The notes: generated from the letters alone by a model not told the origin. A DNA stretch of 64,000 bases from an uncultured Prevotellaceae bacterium (GCA_900316355.1 ONCQ01000009.1:1-64000), one strand, 5' to 3'; counted from the stretch's first letter, positions 32,301 to 40,732 are shown. A program made the numbers and translations.

Positions 32301-35045
32301 GTACTCGGGCTGGTAAGGAATCTCTATCGTGCGCAGCTCGTCGGAAAGCTGCAGGAGTTCATCCTTGACGATACCATTCTTGCCGACAAGGCTGTAGTAG
32401 AGCGACACATCCTCAAAGCTGCTGCCGACCTGAATGCGGGCAGGGTGTTGGAGGTCGAAAGTGTCAGTGGGGCTGTAGAGCCAGCTCTCGGCACGGCGCG
32501 GCAGGCGCTGGTCGGCCATCGAGAAGAGATAGAAGGGAGCCTTGGCAGAGGCAGTGTCAGCACCGGCCTTGGCAAAGGCACGCAACTCGTAGTCGCCGGA
32601 AGGGAGAAAGCGAAGGAGGGCTAACAAGTCCTCGGGTGTAGCCGTCCCTTGGGACGCCTCGCTCTGCGATGAACCTTCATGAATGGTGACGGTGCCGACG
32701 GGCTCCGAGGAGCCTGCAGGATAGACAGCACAGGCTATCTCTCCCTGAGCGGGCTGCCCCGTGGAGGTGAGAAGGGAGAAGACAGGCGCCACGAGGCGGT
32801 CGCGGTCCTGCTGCTCTGCCATCGAGATATTCAGGCGCAGCGGTGTGATGCAAAGGGGTACACGGCCATTGCCCAGCCGTGTCTCGCCAGCAGCACTGAG
32901 GACTTCCACATTTACGCTGAGGACAAGGCCATAGCGCAGGCTCGCAGCTTTAAGGTCTTTAAGAGGTACGCGCACGGAGAAAACGCCCTTTTCATCGGTA
33001 GAGACGGAGTCGAGGGGGAACCGGGGAGAATTAACTTCGTGATACCACCAGAAGTAGGGATAGGTGAACTGGTAGTGCCCTGTGACGCGGGCGTCGCGCA
33101 CCGGCACGCCGTTGTAGCCCAAGGCCTTTCCCGTGAGGGTGATGCTGTCCTGCGGCCACTGCAAGGCGGGTGCCGCGTCCATCGTCACCTCGAAGGTGGG
33201 ACGCTTGTATTCTTCAACACGGAAGGTGGTGCGGATTCCGTGATTTGCCTGGATGCTGTAGTTGCCGGGCAGTCCGCCCTCGGGCAGGGCAAAGTCGGCT
33301 GCGAAAACGCCCATGGCATCAGTGGTCACCTTCTGTCGGCTCACTTCCTTCCAGTTGGCATCGCGCAGGAGGAGCTCATATTCCTGATCTTTCACGACAG
33401 CAGCCTCCCAGTGGTCCTGCGCATAGACAACTCCGCTGACGTGAACCGTCTGTCCGGGCCGGTAGATGGCGCGGTCGGTGTAAAGCTGCAAAGATGTCGT
33501 CTCGAGGTGGTTGCGGAAGGAGACATCGGAGCTCCACAAGCTCTCCTCGGGAAGATAGGTGTCATCGCCCTTGAAGACGCGAAGATCCATCCGGCGGCTT
33601 TTGAGCGTGCAGCGCACACGTCCCTCCGCATCGGTTTGGCTGGAGGCTACGCGGAGACGCTGATTGGAGGTGTTTTGAACCTCATAAAGTTCCACGGTGG
33701 CATCCTTTACAGGATGTCCGCTCTCTGCATCCACGACAATCACCTCTAGCGCATTCTGCGCAAAGACGCGTGTGAGGGTCTTCAAGCGGGTGACATGGAA
33801 GATACGGTAGAGATTGCCGTTGGTCTTCTTCTGGGCTTCCTTCTCGCTGGTGGTGGCGCTGTAGAGAACGGCATAGAGTCCGGGTGACGGTGCCTGCCAG
33901 TCGAGGGTGTCTTCGGTCATCGCAAGAGGAGCCGAGGGGGGGATGGAATGGTTGATTTGCTGCACCTGAGTGCCATGGCGACGCAGGTAGTCAGACACAG
34001 AGAGCTTGCTCTTCTCAATGTCTTCATCGGTGAACTCTTTCTGAATGCGATAGACGGTCATCGTCACCTGCGTGGCGTTCTTCGTCGCCAGGCGCCAGTC
34101 GTAGTGCTTGCCGGGGTAATAGACATCGCCGCCAACCCAGCTGACGAGCGGACGGTGCAGGTCGTTCAGGCGGTTCTTCACCTCACCGATGCGCGCATAG
34201 CGGGGATAGCGGCTGATGGCCTCCTCGCACCAAGCCACCTTCTGCGCCTCGGTTGTATCGGTGTCGAGCAAGCGCAGATAGACCTCGGTGCAGAGGGGCA
34301 GCGCGGCATACTGCTCCTTCAAGGCCTGCAGGTGTGTGAAGTCATTCTTCACCAAATCCAAATCCATCAGCAGCGTGGCCTCGCGGTTACCCTGACGACT
34401 ATAGCAGTCGCGGACGGCTTTGCCGAGGGCGACGAGGTCGTCGGCTGGTTGGCTCCATCTCGTAGTCCTACGGTCGCGACAACGCTGCCACAGGATGTGC
34501 AGGAGGTCATGACGGAAGTAGGCGGAGCTGGAGCCTTGAGCTACGAAGGGTAGCCAGTCCTTGCTGCGCGCTGCTGCCAGGACGTCGATGTTCTCAAGGG
34601 ACTGCCGCCAGTTCTCGGTGGCCGCACTGTCATACTGCTCGCGCGTCCATTCGCGGATGTCGTCGCTCGTCAGCGTCAATCCGGAAGCCTGCGAGCGGTT
34701 GCGGTTGGCGGCATAGATCTCGGCCAAGATAGAGGCGTAGATCGCACGTGCCTCGGGGCGCTGCTCCTGAGCACGCAGGGTCTCCAGTTCCGCCACATCA
34801 GTGAAGAAGCTGTCGGGAGCCCATTCCTGGTGCAAACCCGCCGCATGCAGACGGGCGCTCAACGCCTGCCCACGCTGACCGTCGGCAAGGGCTTTCTTCA
34901 AGATTTTCTGCACGGTGGCATAGGCCGACTGCGGCTTGCCATCGGCTTCCTCCTGCTCCACTTGCTTCCAGAGCTTATCGTAGCTCTGAGCGAAACAGCA
35001 AAGAGGAAACAGACTTACGAAGATGCTTAAAACGAACGATTTCAT
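29343..35045 (-). CDS. Bacterial alpha-2-macroglobulin family protein
   Basis: 1900 residues. A signal peptide (MKSFVLSIFVSLFPLCCFAQ) precedes an N-terminal helical region (~20-330), a series of macroglobulin beta domains including an MG2-like part (TDRAIYRPGQTVHVSGVVY), the bait region with low-complexity sequence (~1120-1190), the A2M domain (NFNETAFFMPRL, then TLPESLTTWQFLGVAHT) and an alpha-helical toroid domain with PDELL-like repeats to the C-terminus. The thioester motif CxEQ is not visible, as in many Bacteroidota members. Family role: trapping or inhibiting proteases at the cell envelope. It is the last gene of a likely run with pepD (68-base gap). Confidence 0.92.
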   Translation of the reverse strand: MKSFVLSIFVSLFPLCCFAQSYDKLWKQVEQEEADGKPQSAYATVQKILKKALADGQRGQALSARLHAAGLHQEWAPDSFFTDVAELETLRAQEQRPEARAIYASILAEIYAANRNRSQASGLTLTSDDIREWTREQYDSAATENWRQSLENIDVLAAARSKDWLPFVAQGSSSAYFRHDLLHILWQRCRDRRTTRWSQPADDLVALGKAVRDCYSRQGNREATLLMDLDLVKNDFTHLQALKEQYAALPLCTEVYLRLLDTDTTEAQKVAWCEEAISRYPRYARIGEVKNRLNDLHRPLVSWVGGDVYYPGKHYDWRLATKNATQVTMTVYRIQKEFTDEDIEKSKLSVSDYLRRHGTQVQQINHSIPPSAPLAMTEDTLDWQAPSPGLYAVLYSATTSEKEAQKKTNGNLYRIFHVTRLKTLTRVFAQNALEVIVVDAESGHPVKDATVELYEVQNTSNQRLRVASSQTDAEGRVRCTLKSRRMDLRVFKGDDTYLPEESLWSSDVSFRNHLETTSLQLYTDRAIYRPGQTVHVSGVVYAQDHWEAAVVKDQEYELLLRDANWKEVSRQKVTTDAMGVFAADFALPEGGLPGNYSIQANHGIRTTFRVEEYKRPTFEVTMDAAPALQWPQDSITLTGKALGYNGVPVRDARVTGHYQFTYPYFWWYHEVNSPRFPLDSVSTDEKGVFSVRVPLKDLKAASLRYGLVLSVNVEVLSAAGETRLGNGRVPLCITPLRLNISMAEQQDRDRLVAPVFSLLTSTGQPAQGEIACAVYPAGSSEPVGTVTIHEGSSQSEASQGTATPEDLLALLRFLPSGDYELRAFAKAGADTASAKAPFYLFSMADQRLPRRAESWLYSPTDTFDLQHPARIQVGSSFEDVSLYYSLVGKNGIVKDELLQLSDELRTIEIPYQPEYGDGVTAHFAFVKGGKSYILRKTLKLALPDKQLRWQWKSFRDRLHPGDTETWTLRLTAPDGSPVAANLMATLYDASLDQLKSHSWQLLVNRFHRVRALPWRSHDFFQLYSSHEMLYFPMKDYRADALSFDAFDSRWFNGLFFRGNIYGPRRVGSVLRQTSVKALESEDSAVYNHVEAAAAPAALSKSDVELALKGTIAGLTLDEAVAASEEAMADGELVGAASAAVRTNFNETAFFMPRLHSNPATGEVTLSFTLPESLTTWQFLGVAHTADMMTTKLQAQTIARKEMMARLYLPRFLRAGDASTLRAVVQNLTDAPLAGQLRLEVFDPETEKVLLRQQAPFETTAQGETVLAFDYTPTEDYPLVAVRLTAESAQFSDGEQHYLPILSAKEWITESVELQADGPGTFTTDLSTLFNKDNATATQRRLTVEYTTHPIWNVVQALPALREPQHDDVLSLTSVLYSNILAAHIAGTTPRLKTIIGLWKQQGVAQSPLADKEDLKQLILDETPWLREANKDSQRRAQLIDLFNENLLNSRVDATLEKLRQRQEADGGFAWFPGMRSSELMTRLVCIELTHLRALTDDFSLLPQETVTQLNSLLASGVRFVAQANAERVQEMKKAEAKGTTIQTGSLMHLDYIYISQRAGVELTKSQQSDVRYLLDHLKGSVAGMSNNERAMAAIVLKGAGRNKDARLYFDSMKEHLTTTAAHGTFFDYAGGSFTPTDHKVIIHTAAMEAVRELASDDSALNSGLRRWLLQQKRTQMWESGICTANAIYALLYGSAAADDLQSTAKDRLTLNYGKKKAVVTATSGADSPAALGYLRETYTDGAAPKSITVERRNAGEAWGAVYAQYLTPIADATAHAAGLTIRREVSTAAPRLGDKFTTRYIITADRDYEYVCLRADRAACAEPAEQLSGYRWQGGLGYYRAVRDAHTDYFFDHLPKGTYVLEETAFIDREGRYTTGLTRIQCVYAPEYGGHTAAGEVMVK

Positions 35046-35074
35046 CGACTAAAGTTTTTAGTTTCGCAAACTCA

Positions 35075-35113
35075 ACTCCCTTCCCCTCCCCTCGGTGAGA
35101 CCGGGAGGGGGCC
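35075..35113. repeat. GC-rich hairpin between pepD and the A2M gene
   Basis: CCCCTCCC...GGGAGGGG hairpin of the small repeat family also seen at 398-421 and 3541-3578. Confidence 0.65.
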
Positions 35114-36571
35114 TCAATCTTTCTCCGGAATCTCAGCCAACAGCGTCGTCAGGAAGGGCCAGAAGTGGCCCACGCTGGCGATGTTGCAACGCTCGTTGGG
35201 GGTGTGGGGTGAGCGGAGCGTGGGACCGAAGGAGATGAGGTCCATCTTAGGATAGATCTCACCTATCTTGCTGCACTCCAGACCGGCGTGCACCACCTCC
35301 ACCTTCGCGGGTTTCTCATACATCCGCTCATAGAGTGCTGCCATCTGTGCGGCGATGGGTGAGTCGAAGTTAGGCTGCCAAGCGCCATACTGGCCGCTGT
35401 ACTCGATTTTCATGCCGGCCATACCGAAGACACTCTCGAACATCTCCTGCTCATATTCCAGCTGGCTGTCGCATGACGAACGGGCCAGGATGAGGATCTC
35501 TGCCTCGCCGCTGCCAATGGTGATGATGGCGAGGTTAGAGCTGGTCTCCACCACATGCGGGATACTGGGGATATTGCGCAGCACGCCGTCGTGGCAGGCG
35601 AGGATGGCTCCAATCAGGTTATCCTGCACCTCCACGGGCACCTGCATGGCGGGCAGTGCCGTGCGCTCCACGGTGATATCGACGCTGTCTTCCACGCCGC
35701 GGAACTCGTCGGTAAACATCTTCTGGCAGTACTCGGCCAGATCACGAAGGTCTTCCTCGTTGTCGGCAGGGATGGTCAGCACCACCTCGGCCGTGCGGGG
35801 GATGGCATTGCGCATATTACCGCCCTTCCAGGTGGCCAGACGGGCATCGTCATCGAGGATAGCCTGACGCACGAAGCGGGCCATCAGTTTGTTGGCATTG
35901 GCGCGGTTCTGGTTGATCTCCAGACCACTGTGACCGCCCTTCAGACCGCCGATGGTCACCTTCACAGCGATGTCGTCCTTGTCGGTCTCCACTTCCTTGT
36001 AGCCCAAGGAGGCTGTCACGTTCACGCCGCCGGCGCTGCCGATGCAGAACTCGCCTTCGCTCTCGTGGTCGATGTTCAGCAGGATATCGCCCTTCAGCGT
36101 ATCGGCTGCCAAGTGGTTTACACCCCACATGCAGGTCTCCTCATCGCTGGTGATGAGGGCCTCCAGCGGGCCATGCTGCAGCGTGTCGTCCTCGAAGACG
36201 GCCATGATGCAGGCCACGCCGATGCCGTCGTCGCTACCGAGTGTCGTGCCTTTGGCCTTCAGCCATTCGCCATCGATCCATGTCTCGATGGGATCGGTCT
36301 CGAAGTTATGTGTGCTCTCGTCGGTCTTCTGCGGCACCATATCCATGTGGGCCTGCATCGTGCAGACCTTACGGTTCTCGAAGCCAGGCGTAGCGGGCTT
36401 GTGCATCACGATGTTGTCGCCGCCGTCCTTGTAGGCGTCGATGCCGCGCTCCTTTGCCCAGTCGAGCAGGAACTGCTGGATCTTTTCGAGGTGTCCGCTC
36501 GGGCGCGGTACTTGGGTGAGTTTGTAGAAGTTGCCGAAGACGGCTTTGGGTTCTAAGTCTTGGATAGTCAT
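35114..36571 (-). CDS. pepD: Aminoacyl-histidine dipeptidase
   Basis: 485 residues, M20 family (PepD/carnosinase type). Metal-site motifs are QAHMDMVPQK, GSDDGIG, TSDEETCMWGVNH, the HESEGEF region and HAGLECSKIG, with SPHTPNERC close to the C-terminus. It hydrolyses dipeptides, classically Xaa-His, in the cytoplasm. It follows the flippase-like gene by 45 bases and precedes the alpha-2-macroglobulin gene, so peptide processing and envelope functions lie side by side. Confidence 0.95.
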   Translation of the reverse strand: MTIQDLEPKAVFGNFYKLTQVPRPSGHLEKIQQFLLDWAKERGIDAYKDGGDNIVMHKPATPGFENRKVCTMQAHMDMVPQKTDESTHNFETDPIETWIDGEWLKAKGTTLGSDDGIGVACIMAVFEDDTLQHGPLEALITSDEETCMWGVNHLAADTLKGDILLNIDHESEGEFCIGSAGGVNVTASLGYKEVETDKDDIAVKVTIGGLKGGHSGLEINQNRANANKLMARFVRQAILDDDARLATWKGGNMRNAIPRTAEVVLTIPADNEEDLRDLAEYCQKMFTDEFRGVEDSVDITVERTALPAMQVPVEVQDNLIGAILACHDGVLRNIPSIPHVVETSSNLAIITIGSGEAEILILARSSCDSQLEYEQEMFESVFGMAGMKIEYSGQYGAWQPNFDSPIAAQMAALYERMYEKPAKVEVVHAGLECSKIGEIYPKMDLISFGPTLRSPHTPNERCNIASVGHFWPFLTTLLAEIPEKD

Positions 36572-36616
36572 GATTGTATTGGTTTAAGAGTTTAAGAAGT
36601 TTAAAAGTTCAAGGGT

Positions 36617-37687
36617 TCAAAGTGTATTCGCTTTTGGTTTTGTCGCTGACAAAGCCAAAAGTGAATACACGCCCAATGCTGCCACGAGGAGCGTCTGCAC
36701 CGTGTGCACTATCAGCGCGAAGAGAGCACCATCATCGCCGGACACGCCATACAGCATCAGCACGGTCTTCACGGCGAAATGCCACGGGCCGGCGCCGTTG
36801 GGCGTGGGCACCAGCACGGCGAAGGTGCCGACGACGAAGGCCACCAGCGCCACATCAAGGCCTAAGGCGGCTGTGCTCCTAAAGCAGAAGAAGGTGAGAT
36901 AGAAATGCAAGAAGTAGCACACCCAGATGGCCACGCTGTAGAAGAGGAACAGCCCAAGGCTGTCCACCTTGCGGATAGAGAGCAGCCCTTCTGTCAGCTC
37001 CTTCAGCACGGCACGCGTGCGCTTCATCAGCTCATAGCGGCGCAGGAGATACACCCCCATGGCCGCTATCAGCAGCACGCTGACAGCTGTCACCAGCCAA
37101 CCCGTAGGTGTGAAGCGCCCCACGAGGCCGTCGATGCTGACGCCTGTGTGCTCGAAGAACTGCATGAAGACCGGAATCTGCAAAACAAAGACGCCCACCG
37201 ACAGCAGCGCGATAATGAACATATCGATGAAGCGTTCCGAAACCACAGTGCCGAGGCCACGACTGAAGCTGACGCCATCATAGCGCTTCAGCACACCGCA
37301 GCGCAACACCTCGCCCACACGCGGCACCACCAGGGAGCTGGCGTAACTGAGGAAGATGGCATTGATGCTGGTGTGCAGACGCGGATGCTCGCCCAGCGGG
37401 CGCAGCACCTGGCGCCAGCGCAGCGCACGGAACACCTGTGCCAGGATGCCGAAGGGGAAGGACAGCCACATCCATGTCCAGTCCATCTCGCTCGTCAGCG
37501 CACGCTCCAGCGTGGCCCAGTCGAAGTCCCTGTACATCCACCACAGAATACCGCCGCCGATCACCAGCGGCAGCACTATCTTCACTATCGTACGCCAATC
37601 TTTCAATCCTTCTGATATTTCTTTAAGTTTGCCAATCGCCAACAGCCAATCGCCAATCGCCAACAGCCAACAGCCAATAGCCTCCAT
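36617..37687 (-). CDS. LPG synthase/flippase-like membrane protein
   Basis: 356 residues with about eight to nine membrane spans, matching the lysylphosphatidylglycerol synthase transmembrane (AglD-like) family: ILAQVFRALRWRQVLRP, FLSYASSLVVPRVGEVLRC and the PTPNGAGPWHF signature. It probably moves or modifies a lipid-linked substrate. Both ends are repeat-encoded: the first ~17 residues (WLLAIGDWLLAIG) come from the tandem repeat at 37631-37681, and the last ~16 (LALSATKPKANTL) from a 49-bp hairpin at 36622-36670. The ATG at 37687 lies only ~9 bases after the -7 element, so the message would be almost leaderless; TTG 37606 before KDWRTIVKIV is an alternative start. Confidence 0.88.
   Translation of the reverse strand: MEAIGCWLLAIGDWLLAIGKLKEISEGLKDWRTIVKIVLPLVIGGGILWWMYRDFDWATLERALTSEMDWTWMWLSFPFGILAQVFRALRWRQVLRPLGEHPRLHTSINAIFLSYASSLVVPRVGEVLRCGVLKRYDGVSFSRGLGTVVSERFIDMFIIALLSVGVFVLQIPVFMQFFEHTGVSIDGLVGRFTPTGWLVTAVSVLLIAAMGVYLLRRYELMKRTRAVLKELTEGLLSIRKVDSLGLFLFYSVAIWVCYFLHFYLTFFCFRSTAALGLDVALVAFVVGTFAVLVPTPNGAGPWHFAVKTVLMLYGVSGDDGALFALIVHTVQTLLVAALGVYSLLALSATKPKANTL
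36622..36670. repeat. Long hairpin over the 3' end of the flippase-like gene
   Basis: 23-base arms (36622-36644 and 36648-36670) are complementary with two wobble positions and a 3-base loop. It encodes the last residues of the protein and may also act as its terminator, although it lacks a T run on the coding strand. Confidence 0.75.
37631..37681. repeat. Tandem AATCGCCAACAGCC repeat at the start of the flippase-like gene
   Basis: Alternating GCCAATCGCCAACA units encode WLLAIG repeats on the minus strand, directly after the start codon. Confidence 0.7.
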
Positions 37688-37695
37688 TCGCAGCG

Positions 37696-37703
37696 CAAAG
37701 GTA
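37696..37703 (-). promoter_or_regulatory. -7 element of the flippase-like gene
   Basis: TACCTTTG on the minus strand, ending 9 bases before ATG 37687. Confidence 0.5.
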
Positions 37704-37772
37704 CACCTTTATCTTCACCCGCCCACAATATCAGGGCAAAAAAGTGTCTCTAACAACAATTCTTAACGCTGC

Positions 37773-37810
37773 AAAGAAAAAGTTTCGCGAGAAACACTAC
37801 GAACATTACG
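37773..37810 (-). repeat. TTCGTAGTGTTT dispersed repeat
   Basis: One of five copies of a ~38-base element with consensus TTCGTAGTGTTT..CGCGAAACTTTTT. Others at 40656-40697, 54956-54987, 56216-56247 and 59645-59682. Confidence 0.6.
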
Positions 37811-37820
37811 CAAGGGAGAA

Positions 37821-39011
37821 TCACGCGAGGAGTTCTTCCAGCAGCGGCCGGAGATGGCCCGGGGCGATGATGTGGTGGTTGCCGATGGGGTCGGTCAGGA
37901 AGTAGGCGGCTTGGTCAGGACGGGAGAGTTGAATGACCTGCTGCGTGCGGCAGAGGTCGGGCTCGGCCTGACTCCTGACGAGAGCACCTTCGGCGATGAA
38001 ATGGCGTGTAAGGTCGCCCGACACCTTGAACAGCGTGACGGGCCCCTCCTGCATATAGCCGCGGATACCGACGCCGATGCCGGACTCGAAATGGGTATCG
38101 AACTCATAGCGCTGCACCATATCAAATGGAATGGTGCAATGGGCAAAGATCAGCTGACCCGTCTCGGGGTTGATGGTCGCGGGGTTGGCCTGGAAGCCTG
38201 AGAAACCTGTCAGCGCGCGGACAATCATCATAGAAAGCATGGCCGGCACATCGCCCTCGCAGCCTGCCACATAGCCCTCGCTGTTCAGCTTCGCCAGCGC
38301 CAGGCAGCCCGTGTTATGCACAGCCGTGAGCAGGTCGAAGCAGCGCAAGGTGAAGCCGTTCAGTTCATATTTCCTTATCACGCTCTTCAGCGCGTTATAG
38401 ATGCGGTTGGCACCAGGCAACGCCTGAGCAATCCGCTGGTCATCCGTGTGCTCCTGCGGCAGCTCCTCAGCAGTGTCTGCAATAGCCGCCAGCAGCTCCG
38501 ACATAGGGATATCCACGAGTTCGATGCCCAGGCGTTCGCGCACAGCATGGCGGTCAGCCTCGCTGGAGATGAGCCAGTCCGAAGGCTGGCCGATGACGCC
38601 AAGCTTCTTGCCCGTTAGCTGCTGCCGAGCCTCAGCCACACGAGCCAGCATAGCGATGCGCCCTGTGATATACTCGTTGCTACCGTGCAGGATCTCGCCT
38701 TTGATGCCCTGCTGACGCAGGAACGAGAGAATCTCCAGCGATGCCGCCAGCGAATTGCTCTTTCCGGAGGTGAGCAGATAAAACGGCTGTCGCGTCTGCG
38801 CCGTCAGCGTGGGCAGCAGGCGTTTGAAGATGCCCTCAGTGCCACCCGTGCGAACATAGATAAGACTGAGTGCCCGACTGCCATAGTCGGCATAGTCATT
38901 GCCGCGAAACTCATACTCCAGCCCGAGTCCGCCTAAGAACTCGCATGTCACAGCACCCACGGCGCTCTCGTCGTGCAGCTCTGAAGTCAACGTGTAAATA
39001 GCTATCTTCAT
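37821..39011 (-). CDS. L-fucose/L-arabinose isomerase-like protein
   Basis: 396 residues. The C-terminal half has features of the FucI/AraA superfamily: GYVAGCEGDVPAMLSMMI, LTGFSGFQANPATI and FAHCTIPF, with possible metal ligands at the Glu-Gly-Asp of CEGD and the His of AHCTI. It lacks the full length of true FucI (~590 residues), so it belongs to the shorter L-fucose isomerase-like group. The substrate is unknown. It is divergent from ald, and a palindrome array (39190-39314) lies between the two; its own -7 element is at 39037-39044. Confidence 0.82.
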   Translation of the reverse strand: MKIAIYTLTSELHDESAVGAVTCEFLGGLGLEYEFRGNDYADYGSRALSLIYVRTGGTEGIFKRLLPTLTAQTRQPFYLLTSGKSNSLAASLEILSFLRQQGIKGEILHGSNEYITGRIAMLARVAEARQQLTGKKLGVIGQPSDWLISSEADRHAVRERLGIELVDIPMSELLAAIADTAEELPQEHTDDQRIAQALPGANRIYNALKSVIRKYELNGFTLRCFDLLTAVHNTGCLALAKLNSEGYVAGCEGDVPAMLSMMIVRALTGFSGFQANPATINPETGQLIFAHCTIPFDMVQRYEFDTHFESGIGVGIRGYMQEGPVTLFKVSGDLTRHFIAEGALVRSQAEPDLCRTQQVIQLSRPDQAAYFLTDPIGNHHIIAPGHLRPLLEELLA

Positions 39012-39036
39012 GAATGCCTTTGAATGTTTTGCGCTG

Positions 39037-39044
39037 CAAATATA
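39037..39044 (-). promoter_or_regulatory. -7 element of the fucose-isomerase-like gene
   Basis: TATATTTG on the minus strand, 26 bases before ATG 39011. Confidence 0.55.
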
Positions 39045-39189
39045 ACACTCATTTACTGAAGCCGGAAACTTTTTCGCTCTTTTTCGCCTTTCACTTCATA
39101 TCTATTAACACACCTGTAGCACGCGATGTCTTCCGTCCACAACATTCTGTTTTCAGAAGCGTTCTGTTGCGAAAACTGATGCGTAACCT

Positions 39190-39314
39190 GATGCAGCCTG
39201 CTGCATAGCCGGATGCAGCCCGTTGTGTAGCCCGATACAGCTTGCTGTATAGATGAATCCATCATGATGGCACGATGAATCCATCATGATGGCTCCATCA
39301 ATCCATCATGATGG
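39190..39314. promoter_or_regulatory. Six-unit palindrome array between divergent genes
   Basis: Three units starting at 39190, 39212 and 39234 (22-base steps) carry ATGCAGC..GCTGCAT-type palindromes; three more at 39253, 39275 and 39297 (22-base steps) each contain the perfect palindrome CCATCATGATGG. The phasing of about two helical turns suggests repeated protein-binding sites. The rest of 39012-39523 holds no gene. Confidence 0.6.
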
Positions 39315-39446
39315 ATTGATTCACACACCCTGCTGATGAGAGTGATTCAATGTAAGGATGGAAGCGGTGAATTGTGGGGATGCGGGCGATGCGACACTTA
39401 TTTGAGGCAGTTTTTTTGCGTGAAGAGCAAAAAAGTGGGGTTTCCT

Positions 39447-39479
39447 TTTGGTGAATTTAGGAAATACCTTGTATATTTG
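39447..39479 (+). promoter_or_regulatory. Promoter of ald
   Basis: TTTG (39447-39450), a 21-base spacer and TATATTTG (39472-39479), 44 bases before ATG 39524. Confidence 0.65.
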
Positions 39480-39523
39480 TGGCGGAAAGATATTTGTAGA
39501 ACACACCTTTAACACTGACCATT

Positions 39524-40645
39524 ATGATTGTAGGTATTCCCAAAGAGATCAAGAACAACGAGAACAGAGTGGGCATGACGCCGTCAGGCGTGGCCGAGTT
39601 GGTAGGCAGAGGGCATCAGGTGGTGGTGCAGCACACGGCAGGCGAAGGCAGTGGCTTCACGGATGCCGAGTATGAGGCTGTAGGAGCCAAAATCCTCCAA
39701 TCCATCGAGGATGTGTATGCGCAGGCCGAGATGATAGTGAAGGTGAAGGAGCCCATCGCGCCCGAGTACCCGTTAGTAAGGAAGGGGCAGGTGGTGTTCA
39801 CCTATTTCCACTTCGCCTGCGAGGAGGAACTGACGCACGCCATGATGAAGAGCGGCGCCGTGTGCATCGCCTATGAGACCGTGGAGCGCGACGACCGCTC
39901 GCTGCCGCTGCTGATACCCATGAGCGAGGTGGCAGGGCGCATGGCCGCACAGAACGGTGCCTACTACCTGCAGAAGACGAAAGGCGGCAAGGGTAAGCTG
40001 ATGGCGGGTGTGCCCGGCGTGAAGCCTGCCCGTGTGCTGGTGCTGGGCGGCGGCACCGTGGGCGAGGCCGCAGCACGCATCGCGGCCGGCATGGGCGCCG
40101 AGGTGACCATCACGGATGTGTCGCTGCCACGCCTGAAGCAGCTGGCTGCCGAGTTGCCGGCTAATGTGCACACGCTCTACTCCAGCGAGCACAACATCCG
40201 TCAGGAGCTGCCCACGACGGACGTCATCATCGGCTCGGTGCTCATCCCGGGCGACGCGGCTCCCAAACTGATTACAAAGGATGTGCTGTCGCTGATGGAG
40301 AAGGGCACCGTGCTCGTGGACGTCGCCATCGACCAGGGCGGCTGCTTCGAGACCTCGCACCCCACCACCCACAGCGACCCAGTCTATGATATCGACGGCA
40401 TCGTGCACTACGCTGTCGCCAACATCCCCGGCGCAGTGCCCAACACCTCCACCATCGCGCTGACCAACGCGACCCTGCGCTATGCCCTGGCCCTGGCCGA
40501 CAAAGGCTGGCAGCAGGCCTGCCGCGACGACCGTGCGCTGGCTCGCGGCGTGAACATGGCTGGCGGCAAGTGCACCTACGAGGCTGTGGCCAATGTGTGG
40601 GGCTTGCCCTTCACGCCCCTTGCCGACGTCATCCCAGGCCTCTGA
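39524..40645 (+). CDS. ald: Alanine dehydrogenase
   Basis: 373 residues, full length. It interconverts L-alanine and pyruvate with NAD+. Start motif MIVGIPKEIKNNENRVGMTP with the catalytic arginine (Arg15), the lysine in IVKVKEP, the histidine in TYFHFACEEEL, the NAD-binding loop VLVLGGGTVGEAAAR and the catalytic aspartate in VDVAIDQGGC are all present. Divergent from the fucose-isomerase-like gene across an array of palindromes that could control both. Confidence 0.97.
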   Translation: MIVGIPKEIKNNENRVGMTPSGVAELVGRGHQVVVQHTAGEGSGFTDAEYEAVGAKILQSIEDVYAQAEMIVKVKEPIAPEYPLVRKGQVVFTYFHFACEEELTHAMMKSGAVCIAYETVERDDRSLPLLIPMSEVAGRMAAQNGAYYLQKTKGGKGKLMAGVPGVKPARVLVLGGGTVGEAAARIAAGMGAEVTITDVSLPRLKQLAAELPANVHTLYSSEHNIRQELPTTDVIIGSVLIPGDAAPKLITKDVLSLMEKGTVLVDVAIDQGGCFETSHPTTHSDPVYDIDGIVHYAVANIPGAVPNTSTIALTNATLRYALALADKGWQQACRDDRALARGVNMAGGKCTYEAVANVWGLPFTPLADVIPGL

Positions 40646-40655
40646 GCATCCCGCT

Positions 40656-40697
40656 TTCGTAGAGTTCGTAGTGTTTGCGACGAAACTTTTTCTTTGA
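40656..40697 (+). repeat. TTCGTAGTGTTT dispersed repeat
   Basis: Copy in the ald-rsmA spacer, just upstream of the rsmA promoter. Confidence 0.55.
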
Positions 40698-40724
40698 AAA
40701 GAGACGGGTTCGGGGATTTTTGTG

Positions 40725-40732
40725 TACCTTTG
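40725..40732 (+). promoter_or_regulatory. -7 element of rsmA
   Basis: TACCTTTG, 66 bases before ATG 40798; it supports that start over an earlier in-frame one at 40675. Confidence 0.55.

Noticed and set aside
29343..35045. Thioester alpha-2-macroglobulin
   Set aside because: I cannot find the CxEQ thioester motif, so covalent protease trapping is not claimed.
37821..39011. True L-fucose isomerase (fucI)
   Set aside because: It is ~200 residues too short and only the C-terminal signatures match, so I keep it as isomerase-like.
39053..39265. 70-codon minus-strand frame overlapping the palindrome array
   Set aside because: Its sequence is the translation of the 22-base repeats; no independent support.
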